Below, piece by piece: positions 35,808 to 48,224 of a stretch of 64,000 nucleotides of DNA. This stretch comes from Anolis sagrei. Taxonomy: Eukaryota; Chordata; Lepidosauria; Squamata; Anolidae. How positions within the stretch are numbered: the first letter of the stretch is position 1; each line of letters begins with the position of its first letter. The stretch lies in the NCBI RefSeq assembly GCF_037176765.1, contig NC_090034.1, positions 94,414,500 through 94,478,499 of the forward strand, written 5' to 3'. Below the pieces are notes generated by a model. The model ran no database searches. It had not been told where the DNA came from and worked only from the letters and a program-made list of their open reading frames with translations. The translations under genes and the position numbers were made by a program.

Positions 35808-36898
35808 GGTGCATCTACACTGTAGAATTGATGCAGTTTGACCCCACTTTAATTGCCATGGCTCATGGGAATTATAGCTTTATAAGGCACTAGCAGTCCC
35901 CTGCCACGCGTTGCTGTGGCCCAGTCTACTGATCTGGAAAATAAAGTAATTAGAAAGTGTTGGTTTCCGATATATGTAATGTCTTTATGCCTGTGGGTAA
36001 ACAGTATTTCTTGTTTCTTTGTCAGTGTTGATGTGGAGATTGTCCAGTTTGCCTACTCTGGAACATGCAGCATATCATTGTCCTTCTTTAGGGGTCCCTT
36101 TCAAATCTATGCTACTATATCTCTCTGTGTGTGAATCATATCTATCTATCTATATCTATGGCTGGCTGGTTCTTTGTCAGGAGGACTTTGATTATGTTTT
36201 CTTGCCCTGGCGAAGAGAGTTGGACTGGATGGCCCTAAGTATGGGGGTTCTGTGTGGGAAGTTTGCCCCAATTCTCTCATTGATGAGGTTCAGCATGCAC
36301 TTTGATTGTAGGTGAACTATAAATCCCAGCAACTACAACTCCCAAATGTCAAGGTCTATTTCCTTTAAACTCCATCTGTGTTCATATTTGGGTATATGGA
36401 ATATTTGTGCCTAGTTTGGTCCAGATCCATCATTATTTGAGTCCACAGTGCTCTCTGGATGCGGGTGAACTACAATTCCCAAACTCAAGGTCAATGTCCA
36501 CCAAACCCTTCCAGTTTTTTCTGTTGGTCATGGGAGCCCTGTGTGCTAAGTTTGCCCCTATTCCATCATTGGTGGAGTTCAGAATGCTCTTTGATTGTAG
36601 GTAAACTATAAATCCCAGCAACGACAATTCCCAAATGACAAAATCAGTTTTTTTGAGTGGAGGACATACATTGGGTTGTTAGGTGTCTTGTGTCCAAATT
36701 TGGTGTCAATTCCCCCAGTGGTTTTTGAGTTCTGATGGTATCACAAACGAACATTACATTTTTATTTATATAGATTATCTGCTAAAGGGTTCTGGTGCAT
36801 CACCAAACATCAGCACCCAGGATTGCACAGCATCGAGCCATGGCAGTTACAAGTAGGGTCAAACTACATTCATTCTGCAGTATGGATGTACCTCGGAT
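35808..36898. mobile_element. Palindromic MITE, split by a Helitron
   Basis: Left part gtgcatctacactgtagaat...gccatggctcatggg. Right part cgagccatggcagttac...ctgcagtatggatgtacc. They are complementary ends of one MITE with 35890-36774 inserted. Confidence 0.65.
35890..36774 (-). mobile_element. Non-autonomous Helitron, both ends present
   Basis: On the minus strand it begins TCTATATAAATAAAAATG and ends in a hairpin gccac...gtggc, aggggactg and CTAG at 35893-35890. It sits between host A and T, the Helitron rule, and makes no target duplication. The inside carries the gtgaactataaatccc module. Confidence 0.8.
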
Positions 36899-36991
36899 TT
36901 TGTGAGGATGTTAACATCCAGGCAAATGTCTGTCCCTTTCCTGTCCTCTTCCTGATACTGAGTTTCTAAACTCCTTTCCACATTGATTTTA

Positions 36992-37140
36992 GACACCTTC
37001 CATACAGCTGAATAAAATCCCACATCATCTGCTTTGACCTGAGATATATGGCAGTGCAGACTCAGATAACCCAATTCAAAGCAGATATTGTGGATTATCT
37101 GCCTTGATATTCTGGGTTATATGGCTGTATGGAAGGACCC
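36992..37140. mobile_element. Harbinger-type palindromic MITE, TTA target
   Basis: Ends gacaccttccatacagc and gctgtatggaaggaccc. TTA flanks at 36989-36991 and 37141-37143. Confidence 0.7.
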
Positions 37141-37143
37141 TTA

Positions 37144-38595
37144 GGGCGCTTCCAAACAGCACTAAATTACAGGTTTTAGACAGGGGCAAAAAATCCCAGG
37201 TCTTCGGAAGAGGTCCCCATACAGACCTGTTGGTGCCAGGCTTTCTGCCTCTGTTATCCAAAATTGATGCTTTGTTGCAAGATTTAGAGGCTCCCAAGAT
37301 AGCCACCAGAAACTTTGGCAGTTTTCTAAAAACGCAAGATGTGGATATGTGGAGAATCACTGCAGCACATTATTGCAAAAGTTCTGTTATTTGTCCTGGT
37401 CGGAGAAACTGTGCCTTCTAGACATTTCATGAAGTATCTGCCACACAAACAAAGTTTACAGGGTAGGACCACTTCTGCCTCAGTCAGCACTACACAATCA
37501 AACAGGAACACACGCTTTCAAGGCAGGAACAGAATTTTGTCATTATTGACACTTTTTAGAGCCTTCCTGCCTGGCCATCTATCCAGACAGATTTGGTTGT
37601 GTACTTGTGGCATCAAACAACAGGGTGCTGTTTCTGGGTTATATGTGGTTGCTCCAGATTGCTTTTCTTGTAAAAAGATATACAACATGGATTAGGGGGC
37701 CATAACTTTGTCCTGGACAGAAAAAAAAACATGTCCTCTACACGCTTGATGAAGTTTCCGGCACACAAACAAAATTTTTGCCTTCTATTTATTTATTATT
37801 ATTTCTTTACTGTATTTGTATACCACCCTTCTCAGCCGTCAGGCGACTCAGGTCAGTTTACAATGGCAACAATTCGATGCCCAAAAACACCATAAAACAT
37901 TCAAAAACATTAACACATAATATAAAACCATAACAAGAATATTTAAACATAGATAATAATAATAATATAATAATAATAAAACTTTATTTGTACCCCGCTA
38001 CCATCTCCCCAAGGGACTCGGTGCAGCTTACATGAGGCTAAGCCCACAGCACATCAACGAACAAAAGCAATAACCATAATCAATACAAAACAGTTAAATA
38101 AAATAATTTGGGTCTCTTAATAAAAAAAACATTGTCACATCTCGTCGTTCCATCGTTCCAATTCCTATGTCTTTTACCTTGCATTTTCAAATGCTTGCTC
38201 AAACAACCAAGTCTTGACTCTTTTCCAAAATGTTAAGAGGGAGGGGGCCAATCTAATGTCCCCAGAAAGGGGGTTCCATAGCCGAGGGGTCACCACTGAG
38301 AAGGCCCTGTCTCACTTCTAGTCAAGTGTCACTTTCTTTTTAGGAACCAACCAATCAGGAACAAACATCTAAAACCCAGGGAACAAACCTAGATAAAAAA
38401 AATCTGTGATTTCCGAATGCAGGGACATACAGACATCCAAAGATATGGATATTCGGCTTAAAACTATGATATTCCTGTACCTGGAAATCTCATGTTTCTT
38501 GCCTTTTGTAGTGATTGCTTACAGGGAACAACGTCTGGCCACTTTCCTGTTTGCTGTGGAAGCTCCTGGGATAAAAGTACTGTCTGGACGGGCCC
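37144..38595 (+). mobile_element. Harbinger-type element with nested L2 pieces
   Basis: Ends GGGCGCTTCCAAACAGCACT and, complemented, GGGCCCGTCCAGACAGTACT. TTA flanks both (37141-37143, 38596-38598). Minus-strand L2 3' ends sit inside. The right 190 bases match the split copy at 48530-49830. No transposase seen. Confidence 0.65.
37785..38330 (-). mobile_element. Two L2-type 3' ends inside the Harbinger-type element
   Basis: 37785-37945 and 37960-38330 are minus-strand. The second ends in (AAT)n and carries a C-terminal coding remnant (RLWNPLSG, LTFWKRVKTWLFEQAF on the minus strand). Confidence 0.65.
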
Positions 38596-38598
38596 TTA

Positions 38599-39620
38599 GT
38601 TTGCAGCAACTGGTGTAAGCCAAGGATAAAGTGTAAAGTGGGTGGAGGGAAGAGAAAGTGGAACATTTTAAAAGTAGTTAGGATGGAAGAACATATTCTT
38701 CCTGCCAAAATTGGGCAGTTGGAGTATAGGATGTAAACCCTTTACCAGGCAAATTTATGTTTTTGTGGTCTCTGGTGCATATCCTACTGCTATCCAGGGA
38801 CTTGCCCTGCTGTTAGGCAGAGAGAGGTGATTGCCTCAATGATAAACACCAGCAGGTTGTTGTGGGAAGCACTGGTAGTGCTCCTCACCCACCTCCCTTG
38901 TGCCCTGGATAGTTCCTTATATGGAAGAGGAGAGCTGTGTGTGCTCCAGTCTACTCTTTCCCTCTCTCAAGACACACACACATAATACAAACCTTCTGGA
39001 CATGTCAACTTGCTGCCCTCAAGTGCACTGGAGGAATAAAAAACCCTCTCTTGTGACTAGTGTTGAAGTCAGATTCAACACGCCAGTCTTGACAGCTTCT
39101 GTAAATGGAAAGGGAGTTGGGGCACCACCTTATCTCCCTCCCTGGGAGGCAAAATATCTCATCCCAGCTCCCTCCCCAAAGTCCCTGTACCTTCTTGATC
39201 AAATCCTTCCTCCTCGTGGCTCAGACCATTCCAACAGCCCATTTTACTGGACAGGAAACAAAAAACGGAAGTCATAAAGCACTCAACGTAAAATTGCCGG
39301 CAGTTTCTCGCAAGAGTTGCCTTCCTTGAAAGTGGCCCCTGATGTTTGTGTATCACCAGGCGGTCATGAAGAAAATTTGGCAGCTGTCATGTCTCATGTG
39401 ACTTTTATCTCTTTTTAAGAAGAGGTTTCACCTGCTCTGAATGTAAGGTTGTTGATAAACACCCGGAGGGAGACTCTTCGACACGCCTTAGGGGGTGGAA
39501 AGCAGCATTTGGCTTCCTGAGGTCTCCGAAATGCTGGAGTTATTTATAGCACTTTCACTGCAAGCAGGATTAAAGTGTCATATTCAGCGGCAGAGGAAAA
39601 TATATTTGAGTTGAATAGAA
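38599..39620. other. No feature recognised
   Basis: No LU exon and no clear element edge. Confidence 0.35.
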
Positions 39621-39920
39621 TGTCCTGGTGGTACAGTGGGTTAAACCGCTGAGCTGCTGAAATTGCTGACCGAAAGGTCGGTGGTTCAAATCCAGGGAGC
39701 AAGGTGAGCTCCCGCTGTTAGCCCCAGCTTCTGCCAACCTAGCAGTTCAAAAACATACAATAGGTACCGCCTTGACAGGAAGGTAATGTCATTCTATGCA
39801 GTCATGCTGGACACATGACCTAGGAGGTGTCTGCGCACAACGCCAGCTCTTTGGCTTAGAAATTGAAATGAGCACGACCAACTAGACTTAATGTCAAGGG
39901 GAAAACTTTTACCTTTACTT
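39621..39920 (+). mobile_element. Sauria-type SINE
   Basis: gggttaaaccgctgagctgc, B-box-like ggtggttcaaatcc, tail gacttaatgtcaaggggaaa. Near-matching flanks ttgaatagaat and gagtagaatat. Confidence 0.78.
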
Positions 39921-40463
39921 AGAGTAGAATATAAGCTAATTTACACATTGCCTACTGATTGACAAAGCCAGGAAATTCAAAGTTAATACTAGTGGTTTAA
40001 CAAAATTTTCAAGAAGGATATTAGCTAATAGCATTCGTCTGACTTGTTTACATCTACCCTCTTTTAACCTTTCCTGGGTCTTTCAGGCTGAAATCCAGAG
40101 GAGAAAGAAAAGGTTTCCCATCATCCCTTGTCCAGAATTGTCTATATTATTAATGTAAAGTTTCTTGTAGTTGCCTCGGATCTGTTGTGACAATAACGTA
40201 GGGAATTGTATTCAGCAAAAATGCACCTTGGTGCAAAAATATCAGCATTTTCTGCAAACAAAACACAATTTCAGTGTTTTTTGTAGAAAACCTTTTTGTG
40301 CAGAAAATGCTTCTTACTGTGCAACTCTTTTATTAACGTTTTATATGTAGAATTAGGATAAAGTCTCACCTACCTAGGATTGTTCTTGGTAAGGTTTGTC
40401 AATATAAAAATAACCATTTAAACTATTTAAAATATATATATTAGAATCTTCTTTATAGCCTTA

Positions 40464-40610
40464 GGCCCCTTTACACTGTCATATAAAATCCAGATTATCT
40501 GCTTTGATCTGGATTAAATGTCAGTGTAGACTCATCTGATCCAGTTCAAAGCAGAAAATGTGGATCATCTGATTTGATAATCTGGAATATATGGCAGTGT
40601 AGAAGAGGCC
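40464..40610. mobile_element. Harbinger-type palindromic MITE, TTA target
   Basis: Ends ggcccctttacactgtcata and tatggcagtgtagaagaggcc. TTA at 40461-40463 and 40611-40613. Confidence 0.7.
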
Positions 40611-40621
40611 TTACTCTATAG

Positions 40622-41330
40622 CAGCGTTTCTCAACCTGAGAGTTGGAACACCTGGGGGAGTTGCAAGAGGGTTTCAGAGGGGTTGCCAAAGACCATCAAA
40701 AAACACATATTTCTGATGGTCTTAGAAACCCCTTTGGCAGAGAAGACTGAAGATCTCTACGCATGTCCTTCTTTTCCTTTTTGGAAAGAGACGACAAATC
40801 CTCCCATGGAAAGCCATCCTCCGCTATAATTAGCTGGCCTCTCAGCCAAGGGGCCCCCGCTGTTTCTGAGACCCCAAGCGGAGAGGGGAGAGCAGGCATG
40901 TTCGATGCATGGCAGTGTGCTGCACATCTGTGAGTGAAGGTGAGCGCATGAGGCTCACACCATCAAGTGCCTTCAAGGTGTGGGGGTTCTGTGTGGGAAA
41001 TTTGGCCCAATTCTATCATTGGTGGGGTTCAGAATGCTCTTTAATTGTTGGTGAACTATAAATCCCGCCAACTACAACTCCCAAATGTCAAGGTGTATTT
41101 TCACCAAACTCCACCAGTGTTCACATTAGGGCATATTGAGTATTCATGCCAAGTTTGGTTCAGATCCATCCTTGGTTGAGTCCACAGTTCTCTCTGGATG
41201 TAGGTGAACTACAACTCCAAAACTCAAGGTCACTGCCCACCAAACCCTTCTAGTATTTTCTGTTGGTCATGGGAGTTCTGTGTGCCAAGTTTGGTTCAAT
41301 TCCATTGTTGATGGAGTTCAGAATGCTCTA
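40622..41330 (+). mobile_element. hAT Charlie/SPIN-like 5' part
   Basis: Starts cagcgtttctcaacctgaga, then gggtttcagaggggttgcca. The gtgaactataaatccc module follows twice. It stops abruptly near 41330. Confidence 0.65.
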
Positions 41331-41407
41331 ACCCTAACCCTTTACAAAAAAAAAAAAACCCAAAACATTTAGCACTTATTGAATAGAAAATTAGTATACC
41401 TCTCTAG

Positions 41408-41555
41408 GGGCCCTTCTACACGGCCATATAATCCAGAATATCAAGGCAGATAATCCACATTATCTGCTTTGAACTGGATTATCTGAGTCTACACTGCCAT
41501 ATAATCCAGTTCAAAGCAAATAATCTGGATTTTATACAGCTGTGTAGAAGGGGCC
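41408..41555. mobile_element. Harbinger-type palindromic MITE
   Basis: gggcccttctacacggccat ... gctgtgtagaaggggcc, flanked by TAG on both sides. Confidence 0.68.
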
Positions 41556-41664
41556 TAGGAGTCCCATTAGAAAGGCAAACTATCTTTGAAACTTTCAACT
41601 ATAGTTTATTTTCCTGGTTCATATCAATTGACTGTTGTTACCAGGAGGATTCTGTATGGAGACT

Positions 41665-41931
41665 TTTTTTTTCATGTCAGGAGCGACTTGAGAAACTGCA
41701 AGTCGTTTCTGATGTGAGAGAATTGCCCGTCTGCAAGGACGTTGCCTAGGGGATGCCCAGATGTTTTTGATGTTTTACCACCTTTGTGGGAGGCTTCTCT
41801 CATGTTCCCATATGAGGAGCTGGAGCTGACAGAGGGAGCTCATCTACGCTCTCCCCGGATTCGAACCTGCGACCTGTTGGTCTTCAGTCCTGCCAGCACA
41901 AGGGTTTAACCCACTGCACCACTGGGGGCTC
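41665..41931 (-). mobile_element. tRNA-derived SINE with 13-bp target duplication
   Basis: Minus-strand copy ending in a T-rich run at left, with B-box-like gattcgaacctgcgacctg. Flanks CTGTATGGAGACT (41652-41664) and CTGTGTGGAGACT (41932-41944) differ at one base. Confidence 0.8.
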
Positions 41932-41944
41932 CTGTGTGGAGACT

Positions 41945-42396
41945 GATAGATCTTTGCATGCGTTATTTAGCCAAGGTGTTATTTATCCTTGTCATCTCCA
42001 TATGGAAAAAAGAGCTTAGGAAAATAGGACAAAATTGTTGAATGTGGGCTTAATATATATAAATCATGAATTGAATTTATAACCAGCCTTGGAGGAGTGG
42101 GGAGAAACAATCTTGTTGGCTTCAGAATCAGACTTGCCTGGCTTCCATTTCATGGGGAAGAAACAAGTGTTTCCTATCATAAAGATAAACGTTTTGTGTA
42201 GATAGCAAAAACACTGGTAGGAAGCCAAGAGAACATAAACCTGGCATGTTGCAGATGTGAATCCCTTGCAAAGGCTATAGTTATGTTTTAGGGCACTTTT
42301 TTCTTGAGGGCAGATAGAGTTGGCCCAACTCCATGACCTTTCATTACACCCTACCCAACCATGTTTTAGAAGTCTGAGAAGAAGTGCACAATTTTA
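41945..42396. other. No feature recognised
   Basis: No exon or repeat edge seen. Confidence 0.35.
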
Positions 42397-42933
42397 TAGG
42401 GCTAGGCAACCACAGAAAAATTTGTTTCTAAACTCAATTCGTTTTTTGGGGTTTTTTGCGTTTCGATATTTAAATGAATTCCGAAATTTTTCTTTAAAAA
42501 AGTTCGAAATTTACGAAATTTCGTAAAATTACGAAACAATACGAAACGAATACGAAATGAATACGAATCGATTCGTTAATGGCGGACGTGACCGCGAAAT
42601 ACGCTAAAAAACCTCCAAATGGGACAGGGGGAACTTCTGAAGCTTCCCTCTCCCTCTGTTGTTGACTGTTGGTGTGATATTTATAATTTTTTTTCACTGA
42701 TTAAACAAACAACAGCTATAAAACTTGCCCCAGACATGCGGAAATAATAACGAAACGATTTCGAAACGATTTCAAAACGAATACGAAACGAATACGAAAC
42801 AATTACGAAACGAATTGAAAAATTCGTTTCGTTTTTTAGATGCTCCTGAATGGTTCAAAATCGCTTCGTTATAAAAAAAAATAATGAATTTTTAACGAAT
42901 TACGAAATTACGAAACGAAACCGCCCAGCCCTA
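42397..42933 (+). mobile_element. hAT non-autonomous element, TSD CAATTTTA
   Basis: Starts TAGGGCTAGGC and ends GCCCAGCCCTA, flanked on both sides by CAATTTTA (42389-42396, 42934-42941). The inside is dense in cgaaa/tttcg words. Confidence 0.85.
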
Positions 42934-43170
42934 CAATTTTACTAAATATTAGTAGTTCCCATGTTGCAAGGATTACAGATACCTTTATAATACACTGGGG
43001 TCATGGTATCCACTGGGATTTGGTCCTGGGATCTATTATGAATATCAAGATCCATGGATTCGCAAGTCATATAAGATACAACTGTGTAGTAAAATGGTGC
43101 CCCTTATATGTCCTTTGGTAATATTTTTCATGGTTGAATCTATAGATGCAAAATCTGAGGATATGGAAAG

Positions 43171-44361
43171 TAGGCTTGGTTGATCCAAATAAATGGTTCA
43201 AAACTCATTTCGGATGTAGGGGGTGCTGGTGGTTCGATTCCAAAGTCACTTCTGAATGATTTTTTTAAAAATTGAAACTTCCAAATTGATTCGTTAATGC
43301 GGACACGTATGTGCAGTAGGAAAAAAGCACTGGCACTGGGTAAACTTCAGGGGATTCTCCTTCCCTCATTTTTAGACCAATCCTGATTAATCTTGCTACA
43401 GTGGTAGAACACATGGATCACTGTTAGCTCATCGGATTTAATAATCTTTGACTTCTCCACAGATTTTTGGCAAATTTTCAAAGTTTTATAAAAAAACATT
43501 TTTAATAATAAAGAAAATCTGTTCCTGGTTTGAAAGTGTTATTTCCTGCTTCGTTGGCTGGTCTTTACTTTGAAAGTAGTTGTTCTACTCCAGAAACTTT
43601 GTTTTTGTGTCACAAACTGTGTTAAATTGGCGAAGAACAGAAATCATAGTACAGACCCCATCAAGGGACATCTAGACTGACCCCCTTCTTCTGGGCAGAA
43701 AGGTGCCATACAAACTTTCCTGACATTCATTTGCTTCCTCTACTGAGTTGGAGGGGACCCTCAAGACACATCCATCTGTTTATTCCTTTTTGCAGATGCA
43801 TTCAATCATTTTATTTTATCATTACTTACTGATGTAAAGGGTTGGCAGCGGCTGGCTGTGGCTGGCTCCCCCAGTGCCTTGTTCATGGCAATCAGATCAA
43901 AGTGAAATGTTTATTTATTTTATATTTAGACGAAGACTGCTACAGACAGCTATTTTGGGTCCTTCAGCCATTTTGGCTAATGAGCAGCAGGCAGTGTGGG
44001 ATACAGCAGGGCCTTTTGCAATCTCTACCATTAGATGCGGTGATTATTATTTATTTACAGTATTTATATACTGCCTTTCTCACCCCTGGGGGGGACTCAA
44101 AGCGGTTTTAGCCACATCCATCTCATCCCTCCTTGCATCACAAGTGGAAAGCATGAGGTTTTTAATAAATTAGGCTTTACAAAAGTTGCTTAATGGTTGT
44201 GAAAATTAAAATAACCTTGGGAGACATCCAAACATTATATAATGTTTCCAGAAAAAAAAGTAAGTACTTCAAATTCAGATGGTTCAAAACTGCATCGGAA
44301 GTCAACATTCAGAAGTTTTTTCCAACTTTCAGGCTCTTCCGAACAAACTTATATAACCCTA
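43171..44361 (+). mobile_element. hAT non-autonomous element, TSD ATGGAAAG
   Basis: Starts TAGGCTTGGTTGATCC and ends in ...ATAACCCTA. ATGGAAAG lies at 43163-43170 and 44362-44369. The two ends share inverted tggttcaaaactg and cggaagt words. It holds an L2-type tail at 44042-44110 (minus). Confidence 0.78.
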
Positions 44362-44369
44362 ATGGAAAG

Positions 44370-45080
44370 GCAATTGTATAGCTTTTGTCATAAAATGAAA
44401 ATACTAGTCACCAAGTTCCAAAGCTGAGCGTATTTGCCAACCAAGTGGGTACAAGGAACAAAGAGTTTCGGCCTGTGTGACTCATTCTGGGATTCCCAAG
44501 GATGGGCAGGCACAGCTCAGTCCTTCCCACACATTTGGAATTCATGAAAATCTACTCATCATTCTTTGCACACAATAAACAAAGGCCAGTGTGTCATCAC
44601 TAAGCTAAGAAAGTCTGGTAGACAATTTAGTAGACACGTATCTCCACATCAAAATGTAATTACCTTCTTACTGTTATCAATTATACACTTATTGCTCATG
44701 TCTGTTACTATATATAATACATGGGTATGGAACTGATAGAACTTTTATCACATAGATAGATATGTCTCTATCTCTTATAAGTGGTTGGTTTAACCTCGTA
44801 GAACTGAATTATTGTGTCATGAAATGATGTATGTCTAAAAAGTGTGTCAACGACATTAAATGTTTGGGAAGCTCTGTAGTACCACATAGATGAAAAGGAA
44901 TTAAGAGATGTGCCCCTAGTGATCACTATAGTTGAGGTCTCACCTCCTTATTTCCAATGGGAGAGCAAAGATTTCTGTCCAGAATCGAGAATAAGACTGA
45001 CCTTGGTATCCTATGTCCTCTTCGCTGTGCCATTAAACTTTTGACAAGTTCTGTCCTTCCTTCCTTCCTTCCTTCCTTCC
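44370..45080. other. No gene; (TTCC)n at 45056-45081
   Basis: Nothing else supportable. Confidence 0.4.
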
Positions 45081-46388
45081 AGTTTATGTGATTTGTGATG
45101 CTATTTATTAGAAAAAGGTCCGTCTTTCCTTTTATTATTATTATTATTAATATTCCCATTACAAAATGCATAAGGATGTGGGTGAACTACAACTCCCAAA
45201 ATTGTGGTTCAATCTTCCCCAAACCCTGTTAATATTCACAGTTGGCCATTTTAGGTCTGCGTGCCAAGTTTGGTCCAAATCCATCGTTGTTTAGGTTCAC
45301 AGTGTAGTGTCTGTAAGTAGGTGAACTACAACTCCCAAACTCAAGGTCAATGCCCACCAAACCCTTCCAGTCTTTTCTCTTGGTCATGGGAGTTCTGTGT
45401 GCCAAGATTGGTTCAATTACATCATTGGTGGACTTCAGAATGCTCTTTGATTATAGGTGAACTATAAATCCCAGCAACTACAACTCCCAAATGTCAAAGT
45501 CTATTTTCCCCAAATTCCACCAGTGTTCACATTTGGGGCAAGTTTGGTCCAAATCCATAATTGTTTCTCCCTAAATCACTGTTGTTTCCTTCCAAACTTG
45601 GAATTCTGTGTGTCAAGTTTGGTCTAGGTCTGTCATTCGTGGGGGTCTCTGTGGTCTGTGTAAGTCTGAGCTGAAACAGTTGAAGGTACTGCAAAACCCA
45701 TCATCCGTTGTCCGTGCTCCCCAAAACATATTGTTTTTGTGATTAATCACTGTGCTTTAATTATGTTCAATTTGTAACAATGAAAGTACATCCTGCATAT
45801 CTGATATTTATATTACGATTCATAACAGTAGCAAAACAACAGTTATGAAGTAGCAACATGTAACAAAGCGAAGACCTTTTGGAAAAAAATTCAGGACATC
45901 ATCCAGAAATTACTAGAAATAAAGATACCAATGAATCTGTAAATATTTCTGTTGGGAATACTAGCGCAGAAATTGGAGGGGAACAAAGACAAATTTCTAT
46001 TTTTGCTAACCATGACAGCAAAGATTTGTTTTTCAAAATTATTGAAAAAGAAGGAGATACCAGAAGAGGAAGATGGACAGAGAAATATGAAATATATAAG
46101 AGGAAGAAATATATAAGAGGAAGAAGAGAAATATGGACAGACTCTCCTACCTGATCTCAAAAAGCATGGGGAAGCCAATAAAGAAAACCGACTGGAATCA
46201 AATCACCAAATATTTATTTTCTTTCTTTCTTCTCTTTTTTTTTCCATTTTAATGTTTTTAATGAAAATGCTCAATAAAGATTATTTTTTAAAGGAAGAAA
46301 GTAAGAAAATAATTTTATGATTGGGGGTCACCACAACATGAGGAATTGTATTAAGGGGTCACGGTGTTAGAAAGATTGAGAACCACTG
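45081..46388 (+). mobile_element. hAT Charlie/SPIN-like copy split by an L1 end
   Basis: Module repeats from 45175, then tacatcctgcatatctgata, an L1 insert, and the end gattgagaaccactg. It is collinear with 46555-47291. Confidence 0.65.
45858..46300 (+). mobile_element. L1 3' end nested in hAT
   Basis: In one frame it reads TFWKKIQDIIQKLLEIKIP, like the last part of L1 ORF2, then a 3' UTR to A-rich DNA. The hAT text gaagtagcaac resumes at aaaataatttt. Confidence 0.55.
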
Positions 46389-46394
46389 CATTAC

Positions 46395-47291
46395 AGTGGC
46401 AGTCAGGACTCCTCGAGGGTCGCCAGGGAGTTTCAGAGGGATTGCCAAGCGCCCATGTGATGTGGGACTGAGAATGGCCCAGCAGCATCAGGAGGAGGAG
46501 GAGCAGAGGGAGTAGCTTATGACATTTGCAATGCTATTTATTAGAAAAAAGCCAATCTTTCCTTTTGCTTTTTTATTAATGCTTCCATTAGAAAATGCAT
46601 AAGGATGTGGGTGAACTATAACTCCCAAAATTGTAGGTCAATCCTCCCCAAACCCTGTCAGTATTCAAAGTTGGCCACGATGAGTCTGTGTGCGAAGTTT
46701 GGTCTAGATCCCTCGTTGTATGGGTTCACAGTGCTCTCTGGATGTAGGTGAATTACAACTCCCAAACACAAGGTCAATGCCCTCCAAACCCTTCCAGTAT
46801 TTTCTCTATGGTCATGGGAGTTTGCCAAGATTGGTTCAGTTCCATCATTAGTTGAATTCAGAAAGCTCTTTGATTGTAGGTGAACTATAAATCCCAGCAA
46901 CTGCAACTCTCAAATGTCAAGGCCTGTTTTCCCCAAATTCCACCAGTGTTCACATTTGGGCATATTGAGTATTTGTGCCAAGTTTGGTCCATATCCATCA
47001 TTGTTTCTCCCGTAAATCACTGAAATTGTTGAAGGTACTTCAAATCCCATCATCCGTTGTCCATACTCCTCCAAACATATTGTTTTTTGTGATTAATCAC
47101 TATGCTTTAATTTTGTTCAATTTTTAAAAATGAAAATACATCCTGCATATCGGATATTTACATTATGATTCAAAACAATAGCAAAATTACAGCTATAAAG
47201 TAGCAACGAAAATAATTTTATGATTGGGGGTCACCACAACACGAGGAACTGTATTAAGAGGTCGTGGCGTTTGGAAGGTTGAGAACCACTG
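46395..47291 (+). mobile_element. hAT Charlie/SPIN-like second copy
   Basis: Damaged start cagtggcagtcaggactcct, then gtttcagagggattgcca and module repeats. It ends ggttgagaaccactg at 47291. It lies head to tail with the previous copy. Confidence 0.65.
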
Positions 47292-47598
47292 CTCTAAGGA
47301 CATTGAATTGTTACTTTAGGTGGCAAAGGGATTATGTAAAGCCATTCAGATTAATTCATAGAATAATGAATCTATTTGGCCAAGCTGTACTCAAAAAGAT
47401 ACAATGGGCCCTTGATATCAGCTGGGGTTTGGTTCCAAGACCCCACATTAATACTTAAACCTGTGAATGCAATGGTGTAGTTGTGTCTTTTATATTAAAT
47501 GGCAAAATCAGAGTTTGATTCTTATAATTTTGAGGGGAAGGGGGACTTCAAGCTGTGGCCGGTTGAATCTGTTTAAACAGAATCTGAGGGCTGTCTAT

Positions 47599-47671
47599 GG
47601 CCCTTCTACCCTGCTATATAATCCAGTTTAAAATAGATAATCTGGATTTATATGGCAGTGTAGAAGGGGCC
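47599..47671. mobile_element. Harbinger-type MITE, short
   Basis: ggcccttctaccctgctata ... tatggcagtgtagaaggggcc; 73-bp deletion form. Confidence 0.55.
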
Positions 47672-48224
47672 TGTGTTAGTTAGTGTAGAGCTCTTTCTTT
47701 CAGGTTGCAACCTGCAGCAGAAATGAGGGGAAATGAGAAACAGAAACAAACCAAAATAGACAGGTCTCTCCATTCTTCCTCTTTGTGAATTTCCTTCCAT
47801 AGCGTAAAACACTACGCTGCCTTCCTTCCACTCTAATGGAGGAATTTTGTAAAGTGTGTTTATCTGTGTGTGTTAGAAGCGGTGATGGTTCTGTACAACC
47901 TTAAGGGAGAATTGTCGTTAAGCTATAAATTTAAGCAGTTGAAAAAGTGGGCCCCTTGATGTAACACTATGCACATGTCTACAAATTTAGAGGCACCAGA
48001 AAATAGATTTTAATTTTTTCAGTCTCTCCGGAGAACTGCTGTCCAAAGGGAAGGGACTTTGAGTTAATGTATAGCCATCAAGTTTTACTGTTCTGTGGAT
48101 TTTTTTTATGAGTCCTCCCTGTAATTTTCCTCCCATTCTATAAGGAAAGGCAGGTGAAAAGCTTAAGGGCCACACCTTACATGAACTGAAAAAATTCTGA
48201 AATGAACAGTAATGTATAAACAAT
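47672..48224. other. No feature recognised
   Basis: No exon or repeat edge seen. Confidence 0.35.

Noticed and set aside
41327-41345. ctaaccctaaccct as an interstitial telomere repeat
   Set aside because: Only two units at the broken end of a hAT copy; too short to claim.
40614-47299. A single 6.7-kb autonomous hAT from 40622 to 47291
   Set aside because: The flanks ctctatag and ctctaagg are similar, but the interval contains two separate right ends (46388, 47291) and many unrelated elements, and no transposase.
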